A stretch of DNA of 64,000 bases, taken from contig NZ_JAAGLY010000026.1 of the NCBI RefSeq assembly GCF_010548375.1, forward strand, positions 1-64,000. The letters run 5' to 3'. The position numbers were made by a program, and so were the translations under genes. This document shows, piece after piece, positions 1 through 8,318 of this stretch (positions are counted from its first letter, which is position 1; each line of letters begins with the position of its first letter). This DNA is from Streptomyces sp. SID13726 (GTDB lineage: Bacteria; Actinomycetota; Actinomycetes; Streptomycetales; Streptomycetaceae). The notes below the pieces were generated by a model, which had not been told where the DNA came from, made no database searches, and saw only the letters and a program-made list of their open reading frames with translations.

Positions 1-188
1 TTCACCGTGGAGCGAGCCACCCCCAACTCCCGCGCCACGGCACTGTTGGACTGCCCCGTGGCACACTCCAGGACGATCCGCGCCCGCTTGGCCAAGCCCT
101 GAGCGGTCTTCCGGCGGTTCGCCCATCCCTCAAGCACCCTCCGCTCATCCTCGGACAGCACGAGCGGGTCTAACCGCGGTCCAGGCAC
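1..188 (-). CDS. IS630-type transposase, N-terminal part, cut by window edge
   Basis: Read on the minus strand from a GTG at 186-188, the frame is open to the window edge and gives about 62 residues. They contain LSEDERRVLEGWANRR, KRARIVLECATG and SNSAVARELGVARSTV, which is the N-terminal helix-turn-helix of IS630-family (DDE) transposases. An in-frame stop lies just upstream of the GTG, so the 5' end is fixed. The catalytic domain would lie to the left of the window, so completeness cannot be judged. The GGGCCTGTCGTCAG stretch at 227-240 between this start and the VOC stop could be an IS terminal repeat, but only one end is visible. Alternative: a domesticated or degenerate remnant. Confidence 0.7.
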   Translation of the reverse strand, partial: MPGPRLDPLVLSEDERRVLEGWANRRKTAQGLAKRARIVLECATGQSNSAVARELGVARSTV

Positions 189-236
189 ACCACCATCAGA
201 CCGCAGAACTCAAGACCAGGACACTAGGGCCTGTCG

Positions 237-782
237 TCAGACCGTCGGAGGGCCGGCGGGGGCGACCGGTGCGCTGCTGCGGCCCTTCTGCCGTCCTGTC
301 ATCTCCGCGTCGAACGTCTCCTGCGCCACCCGCATCGACTCCGCGTACTCGGGCATCCCCAGCCGCTTCCACATCTCTTCCTCGGGGACGTCCTCGACGT
401 GGGCGACCACCCACCAGATGTTGCCGAAGGGGTCCCTGACGCGGCCGCCGCGCTGGCCGAAGGCGCTGTTCGACAGGGGGGTCACGACCCGGGAGCCGGC
501 CGCCACCGCCCGGGCGAACGCGGCGTCGGCGTCCGGGACGAACACCCGCAGCAGGCTCGGCATGACGGGCCAGTCCGCGCCCCGGTCGAAGGCCAGGACG
601 ACGGTGTCGCCGATCCGGATCTCGCCGTGGCCGATCGCGCCGGACTCGGTGGCCACCCTGCCGAGCTCCTCGCCCTCGAACACCTCGGTGACGAAGTCGA
701 GGAAGGCTCCGGTGTCGTCGGTGACGACCCAGGGGGCGACGGAGGTGTAGCCCTCGGGTGCTGCGCTGGTCTGCTCGGTCAT
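237..782 (-). CDS. VOC (glyoxalase/PhnB-like) family protein
   Basis: This 181-residue protein has the beta-alpha-beta-beta-beta layout of vicinal-oxygen-chelate proteins. VAPWVVTDDTGAFLDFVTEVF at the start is the first strand and helix, followed by a GEIRIGDTVVLAF strand, and GGRVRDPFGNIWWVVAHVED is the typical closing DPFGN-W motif. PhnB-like members are often annotated as glyoxalase/bleomycin-resistance or demethylase-like, but the substrate is not readable from sequence. The C-terminal tail (about residues 140-181) is polar and Pro/Ala-rich. The gene is monocistronic and lies downstream of panB on the same strand, separated by a hairpin at 865-900. Confidence 0.85.
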   Translation of the reverse strand: MTEQTSAAPEGYTSVAPWVVTDDTGAFLDFVTEVFEGEELGRVATESGAIGHGEIRIGDTVVLAFDRGADWPVMPSLLRVFVPDADAAFARAVAAGSRVVTPLSNSAFGQRGGRVRDPFGNIWWVVAHVEDVPEEEMWKRLGMPEYAESMRVAQETFDAEMTGRQKGRSSAPVAPAGPPTV

Positions 783-864
783 GTCTGCCCCTTCATCGGC
801 GTCGGACGTGGACGACGTCGATGACGTTAGGGGCTCAATAGGCCAGTTCCTGTCCTATACGGAG

Positions 865-900
865 AGCGCCCCGCCGACGGGGGAAGATCGGCGGGGCGCT
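865..900 (-). terminator. Hairpin, probable terminator downstream of panB
   Basis: A perfect 13-bp inverted repeat (865-877 and 888-900, AGCGCCCCGCCGA and its complement) flanks a 10-nt loop. It lies about 100 bp beyond the panB stop and 80 bp upstream of the VOC start, both on the minus strand. There is no clear U-tract, which is usual for Streptomyces. Confidence 0.7.
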
Positions 901-931
901 TTGGTGCCGCTGTGGCTCTGCCGGGCCGCCG

Positions 932-1012
932 GTCCTGGTGGACGGGGGCCCCGGGTGGACGGAGGTCCTGGTGCACGGAGGTCCCGGTGGACCGAGGCCC
1001 TAGTGGACGGAG
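932..1012. repeat. Five degenerate 16-17-bp tandem units at the panB 3' end
   Basis: Units at about 932, 948, 965, 981 and 997 follow the pattern GTCCTGGTGCACGGAG with 1-4 changes each. The last unit overlaps the panB stop codon (1000-1002), so the final panB residues (HSVH) are encoded by repeat DNA. Confidence 0.8.
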
Positions 1013-1866
1013 TGCTCCTCCTGCGGGAACGTGCCGCCGACGACGTCGTCCGCGAAGGCCTTGGCCGCGCCGGCCATCACCTCGCGCAGGTTCGCGTACT
1101 GCTTGACGAACTTCGGCACCCGGCCGCCGGTGAGGCCGAGCATGTCGGTCCAGACGAGGACCTGCGCGTCGGTGTCGGGGCCCGCGCCGATACCGACCGT
1201 CGGGATGTGCAGGACCCGGGTGACCTCGGCGGCGAGCTCCGCCGGGACCAGCTCCAGGACGACCGCGAAGGCGCCCGCGTCCTGGACGGCCTTGGCGTCG
1301 CGCAGCAGCTGCTGGGCCGCCTCCTCGCCGCGGCCCTGGACGCGGTAGCCCATGGAGTTGACGGACTGCGGGGTCAGGCCGATGTGGGCCATGACCGGGA
1401 TGCCGGACTCGACCAGCAGCCGGATCTGTTCGTGGGAGCGCTCGCCGCCCTCCAGCTTGACGGCGCCGACACCGGCCTCCTTGACCAGCCGGGTCGCCGA
1501 GCGCAGCGCCTGCACCGGACCCTCCTGGTAGGACCCGAAGGGCAGGTCGCCGACGATCAGGGCGCGCGCGGTGCCCCGTACGACGGCCGCGGACAGCATG
1601 GCCATCTCGTCCAGCGTGACGGGCACGGTGGTCTCGTACCCGAGGTGGCAGTTGCCCGCCGAGTCGCCGACGAGCATGACCGGGATGCCGGCCTCGTCGA
1701 AGACGGACGCGGTCATCGCGTCGTAGGCGGTGAGCATGGGCCACTTCTCGCCCCGCTCCTTGGCGAGGGCGATGTCCCTGACAGTGATGCGGCGGGTGCC
1801 CTTGCCCCCGTACAGCGCCTTGCTGCCGTCGGAGGACTTGTTCTGGACAGCCGAAAGCTGCGTCAT
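1000..1866 (-). CDS. panB: 3-methyl-2-oxobutanoate hydroxymethyltransferase
   Basis: PanB transfers a hydroxymethyl group from 5,10-methylene-tetrahydrofolate to alpha-ketoisovalerate to make ketopantoate, the first committed step of pantothenate/CoA synthesis, in the cytoplasm. The 288-residue product has the family hallmarks in order: MLTAYDAMTASVFDEAG, VGDSAGNCHLGYETT (metal-binding Asp in the VGDS motif), VVRGTARALIVGDLPFGSYQ, AVKLEGGE, VMAHIGLTPQSVN, AVVLELVPAELA, and GIGAGPDTDAQVLVWTDMLG. Length is normal, with a short N-terminal extension of about 25 residues common in actinomycetes. An AAGGAG ribosome-binding site sits just upstream of the ATG at 1864-1866. It is transcribed alone, divergently from the MFS gene at 2048. 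Confidence 0.97.
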   Translation of the reverse strand: MTQLSAVQNKSSDGSKALYGGKGTRRITVRDIALAKERGEKWPMLTAYDAMTASVFDEAGIPVMLVGDSAGNCHLGYETTVPVTLDEMAMLSAAVVRGTARALIVGDLPFGSYQEGPVQALRSATRLVKEAGVGAVKLEGGERSHEQIRLLVESGIPVMAHIGLTPQSVNSMGYRVQGRGEEAAQQLLRDAKAVQDAGAFAVVLELVPAELAAEVTRVLHIPTVGIGAGPDTDAQVLVWTDMLGLTGGRVPKFVKQYANLREVMAGAAKAFADDVVGGTFPQEEHSVH

Positions 1867-1998
1867 TGCAACGGCTCCTTACGTCATCTCGAGGCGCCCT
1901 GACGGCGTCCCCGGATCACCTCCATGGTGGCACCTCGTGCCAGTCAGGGCCAGGGGTGGTCGGTGTGACCGTTCAGGCACGTAAGGTCTCGGCAAAGA

Positions 1999-2029
1999 AT
2001 TACGATACGAGACGGTTCCGTATCGTAAT
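1999..2029. promoter_or_regulatory. Palindromic operator in front of the DHA2 exporter
   Basis: ATTACGATACG (1999-2009) and CGTATCGTAAT (2019-2029) are perfect 11-bp inverted repeats separated by 9 bp. The site ends 18 bp before the exporter ATG at 2048 and so should overlap its promoter. It is AT-rich compared with its surroundings. The natural candidate ligand is the TetR encoded at 3928-4560, as TetR repressors usually control the adjacent exporter. Confidence 0.85.
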
Positions 2030-2047
2030 GGGGCTACGCTCGACCGC

Positions 2048-3634
2048 ATGACTACCGCAGTCCCTGACTCCCGGATACCGGAAGCGGTGCACCGGCGCCG
2101 CTGGGCGATCCTCGGCGTGCTGATGCTGAGCCTGCTGATCGTGGTGCTCGACAACTCGATCCTGAACGTCGCGATCAAGACGATCTCGACCCCCGCCCCG
2201 ACCGGCCTCGGCGCGACCCAGAGCGAGCTGGAGTGGGCGATCAACGCCTACACCCTGGTCTTCGCGGGCCTCCTGTTCACCGCGGGGCTGCTGGGCGACC
2301 GGCTCGGCCGCAAGAAGGTGCTGCTCGGCGGCCTGGTCGTGTTCGGCGTCGGCTCCGCGCTCGCGGCCTCCTCCGGCTCACCGGGCGAGCTGATCACCTT
2401 CCGCGCGCTGATGGGTCTCGGCGCGGCCTTCGTCATGCCGGCCACGCTCGCGGTGCTGATGAACGTCTTCGAGCGCGAGGAGCAGCCCAAGGCCATCGGC
2501 ATCTGGGCGGGCGGCGTCGGACTCGCCATCGCGATCGGCCCGATCACCGGCGGGGTGCTCCTGGACCACTTCTGGTGGGGCTCGGTCTTCCTCATCAACG
2601 TGCCGATCGTGGTGCTCGCGCTCGCGCTGATGCTGTGGCTGGTGCCGGACTCCCGTGACCCGAACCCCGGCCGGATCGACCCCTTCGGTGTGGTGCTGTC
2701 GGTCATCGGCCTGGTCCTGCTCGTCTACGGCATCATCAAGGGCGGCCAGCTCGCCGACTTCACGGACGCGACCGTGCTGGCGACCATCGGGGCCGGACTC
2801 GCCGTGCTCGTCGCCTTCGTGGTGTTCGAGAAGCGCAGCAGCCATCCGTCGATCGACGTCACCTACTTCAAGAACAAGGTCTTCTCGGCCGCGATCGGCG
2901 CCATCGGCCTGGTCTTCTTCGCGCTGATGGGCGTGACCTTCTTCTCGGTCTTCTACACCCAGAGCGTGCGCGGCTACTCGCCGCTCCAGACCGGTCTGCT
3001 GATGCTGCCGCTGGCCGTCGCCCAGCTGATCTTCGCGCCGCGCGCCCGGCTGGTCGTCGACCGGTTCGGCAACAAGGCGACGACCACGGGAGGCATGCTG
3101 CTGATCGCCGCGATGCTGTGCGCGTTCGCCGTGCTGGAGGCGGACACGCCGATCTGGCTCCTGGAGGTCATCTTCTTCCTCATGGGCACCGGCATGGCGC
3201 ACATCATGACGCCGACCAGCGTGGTCATCATGCAGGCCCTGCCGCGCGAGAAGGCGGGCTCGGCGTCCGCGCTCAGCAACACCTTCCGCCAGGTCGGCGG
3301 CGCGCTCGGCATCGCCGTCCTCGGCTCGGTGCTCTCCACGGCCTACCGCAACGGCATCGAGTCCCACCTCGCCCTGCTCCCGGCAGGCGTACGGCACACC
3401 GCGGGCGAGTCCATCGAGGCCACCCTCGGCGTCGCCGCGAAGCTCGGCCCCCGGGGCGACGCCCTGGTCGGCCCGGCCAACGACGCCTTCCTGCACGCCA
3501 TGCACGTCACCGCGCTGTGCGGAGCGGGCGTGGCCCTGGTCGGCGCGGTCGTGGTGGCCCTGTTCCTGCCGGGGCGCCCGACGGAGCCTCAGCAGGGGCG
3601 GGAGGAACAGGAGTTGGTGACGGCGGGCGAGTAG
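2048..3634 (+). CDS. DHA2-family (EmrB/QacA-like) MFS drug exporter, 14 TM
   Basis: A 528-residue inner-membrane drug:H+ antiporter. Residues about 20-45 carry LIVVLDNSILNVAIKTI, the D1 motif of DHA2 transporters. GDRLGRKKVLLGG (about 84-96) is MFS motif A. GGVGLAIAIGPITGGVLL (about 155-172) is antiporter motif C. Hydrophobic segments continue to about 505, consistent with 14 helices, and the tail is polar. The length fits the family. The ATG at 2048 lies only 18 bp after a strong palindrome, and the downstream TetR gene is on the same strand, so the pair probably forms a self-regulated resistance or self-export module. The substrate is unknown. Confidence 0.93.
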   Translation: MTTAVPDSRIPEAVHRRRWAILGVLMLSLLIVVLDNSILNVAIKTISTPAPTGLGATQSELEWAINAYTLVFAGLLFTAGLLGDRLGRKKVLLGGLVVFGVGSALAASSGSPGELITFRALMGLGAAFVMPATLAVLMNVFEREEQPKAIGIWAGGVGLAIAIGPITGGVLLDHFWWGSVFLINVPIVVLALALMLWLVPDSRDPNPGRIDPFGVVLSVIGLVLLVYGIIKGGQLADFTDATVLATIGAGLAVLVAFVVFEKRSSHPSIDVTYFKNKVFSAAIGAIGLVFFALMGVTFFSVFYTQSVRGYSPLQTGLLMLPLAVAQLIFAPRARLVVDRFGNKATTTGGMLLIAAMLCAFAVLEADTPIWLLEVIFFLMGTGMAHIMTPTSVVIMQALPREKAGSASALSNTFRQVGGALGIAVLGSVLSTAYRNGIESHLALLPAGVRHTAGESIEATLGVAAKLGPRGDALVGPANDAFLHAMHVTALCGAGVALVGAVVVALFLPGRPTEPQQGREEQELVTAGE

Positions 3635-3927
3635 CGGAGCGGTGGCCGGCGGGGCCGGCTTCGGCCGGCGCTGCCGTACGGCAAGGGCGTGCGGGGGCGC
3701 GAGCGGCGAAGGAGGCGAGACCGGGTGACACACCGACCGCCGACCGCACCCGGCGAGACCCCCGAAGCCCCCCTGCGGAGAACACCGGACCCGACCACAC
3801 CCGGCGACACCCCCGAAGCGGCCCACCGCCCCGGCAGCCCAGCAGCGGGAGTCCGGCCGAACCCCCGCTGCCCTCACCCTCGTACACCAGGGAGAATCAG
3901 CCCAAGCCACAGAGAGGACCGAGCGAC

Positions 3928-4560
3928 GTGAGCGGCCTTGCCGAGAGTCAGTCCGGGCAGGCGGGGCCCGTGCGGGGGCGGCCCCGCAGCGAGGCCGTGG
4001 AGCGGGCCATCATCGAGGCGGTCATCAAGCTGCTGGAGGACGGCGTACCGCTCGCCGAGCTGTCCATCGAGCGCATCGCCCGTACCGCGGGCGTCGGCAA
4101 GGCCACCATCTACCGGCGCTGGAACGGCAAGGAGGAGCTCTTCGTCGACGTCGTACGCACTGCGGAGCCGCCCGATCCGGAGCTGCCGGGCACCTCGATG
4201 CGGGACGATCTCGTGGCGTTCCTGGAGCAGTTGCGCCAGCGCGGCCTGATGGCCCGTTCGTCGGCGCTGCTGCACAGCGTGTTCGCCCAGATGAAAAGCA
4301 GCCCGAAGGTCTGGAACGCCTACCACCAGATCGTCGTGGCGCCCCGGCGGCGGAAACAGGTCGACATCCTGCGCCGCGGCCAGGCGAACGGCGAACTCCG
4401 CGCGGACGTCGACATCGAGCTGCTCAACGACCTGTTCGTCGGCCCCATGCTGCTCCGCACCGTCATGCAGCCCGACGCCGACCTGCCCGAGGGGCTGTCG
4501 GAGCAGATCGTCGACAGCGTCCTCGAAGGGCTACGGCCCGTCAGTTCGCGCGTTCCGTAG
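3928..4560 (+). CDS. TetR-family repressor, probably of the upstream exporter
   Basis: A 210-residue protein from a GTG at 3928, preceded by GAGAGGA. An upstream in-frame extension exists, but the HTH alignment and ribosome-binding site favour this start. The N-terminal HTH (about residues 20-65) reads VERAIIEAVIKLLEDG...LSIERIARTAGVGKATIYRRW, typical of TetR. The C-terminal ligand domain has the TetR_C_11-like all-helical look (FLEQLRQRG, VVAPRRRKQVDILRRG, LNDLFVGPMLLRTV). The 293 bp between the exporter and this gene hold no gene, only two degenerate copies of a CACCCGGCGA-ACCCCCGAAGC segment. It is likely the repressor binding 1999-2029. Confidence 0.9.
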   Translation: MSGLAESQSGQAGPVRGRPRSEAVERAIIEAVIKLLEDGVPLAELSIERIARTAGVGKATIYRRWNGKEELFVDVVRTAEPPDPELPGTSMRDDLVAFLEQLRQRGLMARSSALLHSVFAQMKSSPKVWNAYHQIVVAPRRRKQVDILRRGQANGELRADVDIELLNDLFVGPMLLRTVMQPDADLPEGLSEQIVDSVLEGLRPVSSRVP

Positions 4561-4747
4561 CACGCGTGTGCGCGTTGCGTCACAGAGCGCGCTTTCCCCC
4601 GGCGCAAAGCGGAACTCCGCCGGGCGACTTGTGCGTCCTCGCCCCCGTACGGCCGTCATGGCACGGCGGGAACGGAACCGATCATCCCCTAGGGTCGTAG
4701 TGAGGCACGGGGGCGACGGTGTGCACGGCAGGTAGTGAGGCGACGGT

Positions 4748-5827
4748 ATGGCGCAGCAGGCATACGTGACGGAGACGGTGGACGGCGGCTCGGGACCCGA
4801 GCGGCGCAGAGACCGGTTCCGGCGCCTGCTCGGCCGATCCGGCCCGGAGCGCCCCGGCTCCGACCGCCCCGGCACCCACTGGCGCGGCGACCGGCGGATC
4901 TGGCGCCGCGGGATCGTGCTCTCCGCCCTCGCGGTGGTCGTCGCCCTGGTCATGCTGCTGCACGCGCAGATCCCGAACGCGGTGGGCAACCTCGGCTCGC
5001 TCACCGAGACCTTCCTGCCCTGGCTCGGCCTGTTCGTGCCGCTGCTGCTCCTGCTCGCCCTGGTCCGCAAATCGGCGACCGCGCTGATCGCGGTGGTGCT
5101 GCCCGCGGCCGTGTGGCTGAACCTCTTCGGCGGGCTGCTCACCGACAAGGCCGGCACCGGCGGCGACCTCACGGTGGCCACCCACAACGTCAACGCCGAC
5201 AACCCCGACCCGTCCGGCACCGCCCGCGACGTGGCCGCCTCCGGCGCGGACGTGGTGGCCCTGGAGGAGCTGACCACCTCGGCGGTGCCGGTGTACGAGA
5301 AGGCGATGGCGTCGACGTACCGGTACCACGCGGTCGAGGGCACCGTCGGGCTGTGGAGCAAGTACCCGGTGAGCGCGGTCAGGGCCGTCGACATCAAGCT
5401 GGGCTGGACCCGGGCGATGCGCGCCACGGTGACCGCCCCGGACGGACAGGTCGCGGTGTACGTGGCGCACATGCCGTCCGTACGGGTGAAGATGGCGGCG
5501 GGGTTCACCGCCCGGCAGCGCGACAAGAGCGCCAACGCGCTCGGCGAGGCCATCGCCGACGAGCGGCTGCCGAGGAAGATCCTGCTCGGCGACCTCAACG
5601 GCACGATGAACGACCGCGCGCTGAACGCCGTCACCTCGCAGATGCGCTCCACGCAGGGCGCGGCGGGCAGCGGCTTCGGGTTCAGCTGGCCGGCGTCGTT
5701 CCCGATGGCGCGGATCGACCAGATCATGGTGCAGGGCATCGACCCGGTGAGCTCGTGGACGCTGCCGGAGACGGGCAGCGACCATCTGCCGGTGGCGGCG
5801 CGTGTGAACATCGCCACGTCGTCGTAA
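4748..5827 (+). CDS. VanJ-like membrane protein with endonuclease/exonuclease/phosphatase domain
   Basis: A 359-residue protein. Residues 1-55 are basic and polar. Three hydrophobic segments follow at about 56-130 (IVLSALAVVVALVMLLHA, LGLFVPLLLLLALV, ALIAVVLPAAVWLNLFGGLL). The rest is an EEP-fold phosphoesterase domain facing outside: VATHNVNADN, DVVALEEL (metal-binding Glu), LLGDLNGTMND (Asp/Asn pair) and GSDHLPVAARV (catalytic Asp-His). This architecture matches VanJ of S. coelicolor, a membrane EEP protein linked to teicoplanin resistance and proposed to act on lipid-linked phosphates (recalled from literature). The resistance role here is inference. It lies in tandem with the MFS gene at 5932, but a 104-bp gap leaves room for a separate promoter. 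Confidence 0.88.
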   Translation: MAQQAYVTETVDGGSGPERRRDRFRRLLGRSGPERPGSDRPGTHWRGDRRIWRRGIVLSALAVVVALVMLLHAQIPNAVGNLGSLTETFLPWLGLFVPLLLLLALVRKSATALIAVVLPAAVWLNLFGGLLTDKAGTGGDLTVATHNVNADNPDPSGTARDVAASGADVVALEELTTSAVPVYEKAMASTYRYHAVEGTVGLWSKYPVSAVRAVDIKLGWTRAMRATVTAPDGQVAVYVAHMPSVRVKMAAGFTARQRDKSANALGEAIADERLPRKILLGDLNGTMNDRALNAVTSQMRSTQGAAGSGFGFSWPASFPMARIDQIMVQGIDPVSSWTLPETGSDHLPVAARVNIATSS

Positions 5828-5931
5828 CCCGTGGGAAGCCTGGGACGGCGTTTTTTGTTCCGATACTGAACTTAAGCTGGTACGGAACTCCGCTCCCCCA
5901 GACGCTCTCCCCCGAAAGGCTCGGCTTTCCC

Positions 5932-7152
5932 ATGCCCTTGGCCCTGCTCGCACTGGCCGTCGGCGCTTTTGGTCTCGGTACGACCGAATTCGTGATGATG
6001 GGCCTGCTGCCCGACGTCGCGAACGACCTGGGCATCTCGATCCCCACCGCAGGTCACCTGGTCTCGGCGTACGCGCTGGGCGTGGTGATCGGTGCCCCGC
6101 TGCTCGCCGCCGTCACCGCCCGCATGTCCCGCCGTACGGTCCTCATCGGCCTGATGGGACTGTTCGTGGCCGGCAACGCGCTCTCCGCCCTCGCCCCCGG
6201 CGAGGGGTGGCTGCTCGCGGCCCGCTTCCTCGGTGGTCTGCCGCACGGCGCCTTCTTCGGGGTGGGCGCGGTCGTCGCGACGAACATGGTGGCGCCGGAG
6301 CGCAAGGCCCGCTCGGTGTCCCTGATGTTCCTCGGCCTGACCCTCGCCAACATCGCGGGCGTGCCCGTCGCCACCCTCATGGGCCAGCACTTCGGCTGGC
6401 GGGCCACCTTCCTCGGCGTCAGCGCGATCGGCCTGGCGGCGATAGCCTCGCTGGCCCTGCTGATCCCGCGCGACCACACACAGGCCCCCGCCGTGGGCCT
6501 GCGCCGCGAACTGGTCACCCTGAGGTCCGTCCCGGTCTGGCTGGCCCTCGGCACCACGGTCGCCGGCTTCGGTGCCCTGTTCTCCGCGTACAGCTACATC
6601 ACGCCGATGCTCACGGACGCCGCCGGATACGCCGACTCCAGCGTGACCCTGCTCCTCGCCCTGTTCGGCGTGGGCGCGACGATCGGCAACCTCGTCGGCG
6701 GCCGGCTGGCCGACCACTCGCTGCGCGGCACCCTGTTCGGCGGCCTGACCTCGCTGGTCGTGGTCCTCGCGCTGTTCCCGGCGCTGATGTCCGCCCAGTG
6801 GAGCGCGGCGGTCGCGGTGGTCCTGCTGGGCATGGCGGCCTTCGTCACCGGTTCCCCGCTCCAGCTGATGGTCATGGAGAAGGCCGCCGCGGCTCCCTCC
6901 CTGGCCTCCTCCGCCAACCAGGCCGCCTTCAACCTCGCCAACGCGGGCGGCGCCTGGATCGGCGGCCTCGCCCTGGCCGCGGGCCTCGGCACCACGTCCC
7001 CGGCGCTGACGGGCGCGGCCCTGGCCGTCCTCGGCCTCGGTGTCGCCGGGGTGGCGACGGTCGTGGACCGGCGGCGCGTGGACGTCCCGGCCGGCCGGGA
7101 ACGGCTGGTCGCGGCCCATCTGCCGGAGCAGGTGGAGGCCGTACGGCACTGA
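5932..7152 (+). CDS. MFS exporter, 12 TM, AraJ/Cmx-like
   Basis: A 406-residue membrane protein starting at an ATG immediately before the first transmembrane helix (MPLALLALAVGAFGLGTTEFVMMGLLP). GTTEFV-GLLPD, followed by SAYALGVVIGAPLLAAVTARMSRRTVLIG (motif A), is characteristic of the AraJ/YdhP/Cmx drug-efflux subgroup of DHA1 transporters. LANIAGVPVATLMGQHFGWR is the motif C region. Twelve hydrophobic segments fit the length. A terminator hairpin follows at 7167-7199. Substrate unknown; sugar, purine or chloramphenicol-type efflux have all been reported in the subgroup. Confidence 0.9.
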   Translation: MPLALLALAVGAFGLGTTEFVMMGLLPDVANDLGISIPTAGHLVSAYALGVVIGAPLLAAVTARMSRRTVLIGLMGLFVAGNALSALAPGEGWLLAARFLGGLPHGAFFGVGAVVATNMVAPERKARSVSLMFLGLTLANIAGVPVATLMGQHFGWRATFLGVSAIGLAAIASLALLIPRDHTQAPAVGLRRELVTLRSVPVWLALGTTVAGFGALFSAYSYITPMLTDAAGYADSSVTLLLALFGVGATIGNLVGGRLADHSLRGTLFGGLTSLVVVLALFPALMSAQWSAAVAVVLLGMAAFVTGSPLQLMVMEKAAAAPSLASSANQAAFNLANAGGAWIGGLALAAGLGTTSPALTGAALAVLGLGVAGVATVVDRRRVDVPAGRERLVAAHLPEQVEAVRH

Positions 7153-7166
7153 GCCGTCGTACGACG

Positions 7167-7199
7167 AAGGGGGCGCCCGGTGACTCCGGGCGCCCCCTT
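7167..7199 (+). terminator. Strong terminator hairpin after the MFS gene
   Basis: AAGGGGGCGCCCGG at 7167-7180 pairs perfectly with 7186-7199 (14-bp stem, 5-nt loop TGACT), 15 bp after the stop codon. Confidence 0.9.
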
Positions 7200-7220
7200 C
7201 CCGTGTCCCCCGCCGGGCGG

Positions 7221-7269
7221 TGTCGGTGGGCTGTCGGCGCCTGTCGGTGACCTGTCGGCGGTTTGTCGG
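7221..7269 (+). promoter_or_regulatory. Five phased TGTCGG direct repeats, SARP-type operator candidate
   Basis: TGTCGG occurs at 7221, 7232, 7242, 7253 and 7264. The spacings are 11, 10, 11 and 11 bp, so every copy lies on the same DNA face. The last copy ends 23 bp before the ATG of the ABC ATPase (7293), and no ribosome-binding site lies between, suggesting a leaderless transcript. SARP regulators are known to bind direct repeats with 11- or 22-bp periodicity near the -35 region, and a SARP gene is the next gene but one. Confidence 0.7.
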
Positions 7270-7292
7270 TGGCGGCTGGCACTGTCCTTTCC

Positions 7293-8318
7293 ATGACGCG
7301 AATCGACAACAACCCCAAGGGCGGGAAGACCGCCGTGTCCGTACGGGGGCTGGTCAAGCACTACGGCGAGACCAAGGCGCTGGACGGCGTCGACCTGGAC
7401 GTGCACGAGGGCACCGTGAGGGGCGTGCTCGGGCCGAACGGCGCCGGCAAGACCACCCTCGTCAGGATCCTGTCCACCCTTCTCTCGCCCGACGCCGGGC
7501 AGGCGACCGTCGCCGGCTTCGACGCCGTGCGCCAGCCCCGCCAGCTGCGCCGGGTGATAGGGCTCACCGGGCAGTACGCCTCGGTGGACGAGAAGCTGCC
7601 GGGCTGGGAGAACCTGTACATGATCGGGCGGCTGCTCGACCTGTCCCGCAAGGAGGCCCGCACCCGGGCCGACGAGCTGCTGGAGCGGTTCTCGCTGACG
7701 GACGCGGCCAAGCGGCCCGCGAGCACCTACTCCGGCGGTATGCGGCGCCGCCTCGACCTCGCCGCCTCCATGATCGGCCGCCCCCAGGTGCTCTTCCTGG
7801 ACGAGCCCACCACCGGTCTCGACCCGCGCACCCGCAACGAGGTGTGGGACGAGGTCAAGCGGATGGTCGGGGACGGCGTGACCGTCCTGCTGACCACCCA
7901 GTACATGGAGGAGGCCGAGCAGCTGGCCTCCGAGCTGACCGTCGTGGACCACGGCAAGGTCATCGCCGAGGGCGCCATCGAGGAGCTGAAGGCGAAGGTC
8001 GGCGGGCGCTCGCTGCGGGTGCGGCCCGTCGACCCGCAGCAGTTGCGGCCGCTCGCCGGCTGGATCGACGAACTCGGCATCACCGGGCTCGCCACCAGCA
8101 CCGTGGACACCGCCGGCGGCTCCCTGCTCGTCCCGATCCTCAGCGACGAGCAGCTGACCGCCGTGGTCGGCGCGGTCACCGCGCGCGGGATCACGCTCTC
8201 CTCCATCACCACCGAACTGCCCAGCCTGGACGAGGTGTTCCTGTCCCTCACCGGCCACCGTGCCAGTGCCCCGCAGGACGCCGTGCCCGCCGAGACCCGC
8301 GAGGAGGTCGCCGCATGA
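7293..8318 (+). CDS. ABC exporter ATPase, DrrA-like
   Basis: A 341-residue nucleotide-binding subunit. Walker A is GPNGAGKTT (about 47-55), the ABC signature is YSGGMRRRLDLA, Walker B is VLFLDEPTTGLDP, followed by TTQYMEEAEQLA (switch His replaced by Gln, which is common in DrrA-type ATPases). The C-terminal extension from about 230 to 341 (LRVRPVDPQQL, LPSLDEVFLSLTGHRA) is typical of daunorubicin-resistance DrrA proteins. I prefer the ATG at 7293 over an upstream GTG in the repeat region. The stop overlaps the permease start (ATGA), indicating translational coupling. Regulation is probably through the phased repeats upstream. Confidence 0.93.
   Translation: MTRIDNNPKGGKTAVSVRGLVKHYGETKALDGVDLDVHEGTVRGVLGPNGAGKTTLVRILSTLLSPDAGQATVAGFDAVRQPRQLRRVIGLTGQYASVDEKLPGWENLYMIGRLLDLSRKEARTRADELLERFSLTDAAKRPASTYSGGMRRRLDLAASMIGRPQVLFLDEPTTGLDPRTRNEVWDEVKRMVGDGVTVLLTTQYMEEAEQLASELTVVDHGKVIAEGAIEELKAKVGGRSLRVRPVDPQQLRPLAGWIDELGITGLATSTVDTAGGSLLVPILSDEQLTAVVGAVTARGITLSSITTELPSLDEVFLSLTGHRASAPQDAVPAETREEVAA

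Noticed and set aside
1..240. Complete insertion sequence at the left edge
   Set aside because: Only the N-terminal transposase part and one possible end are in the window, so no element boundary can be claimed.
366..376. Nuclear localisation signal as proof of a eukaryotic target (residues 366-376 of the protein at 57368-58525)
   Set aside because: A Lys-rich tail may equally aid solubility or nucleic-acid binding; kept only as a hint within the effector finding.
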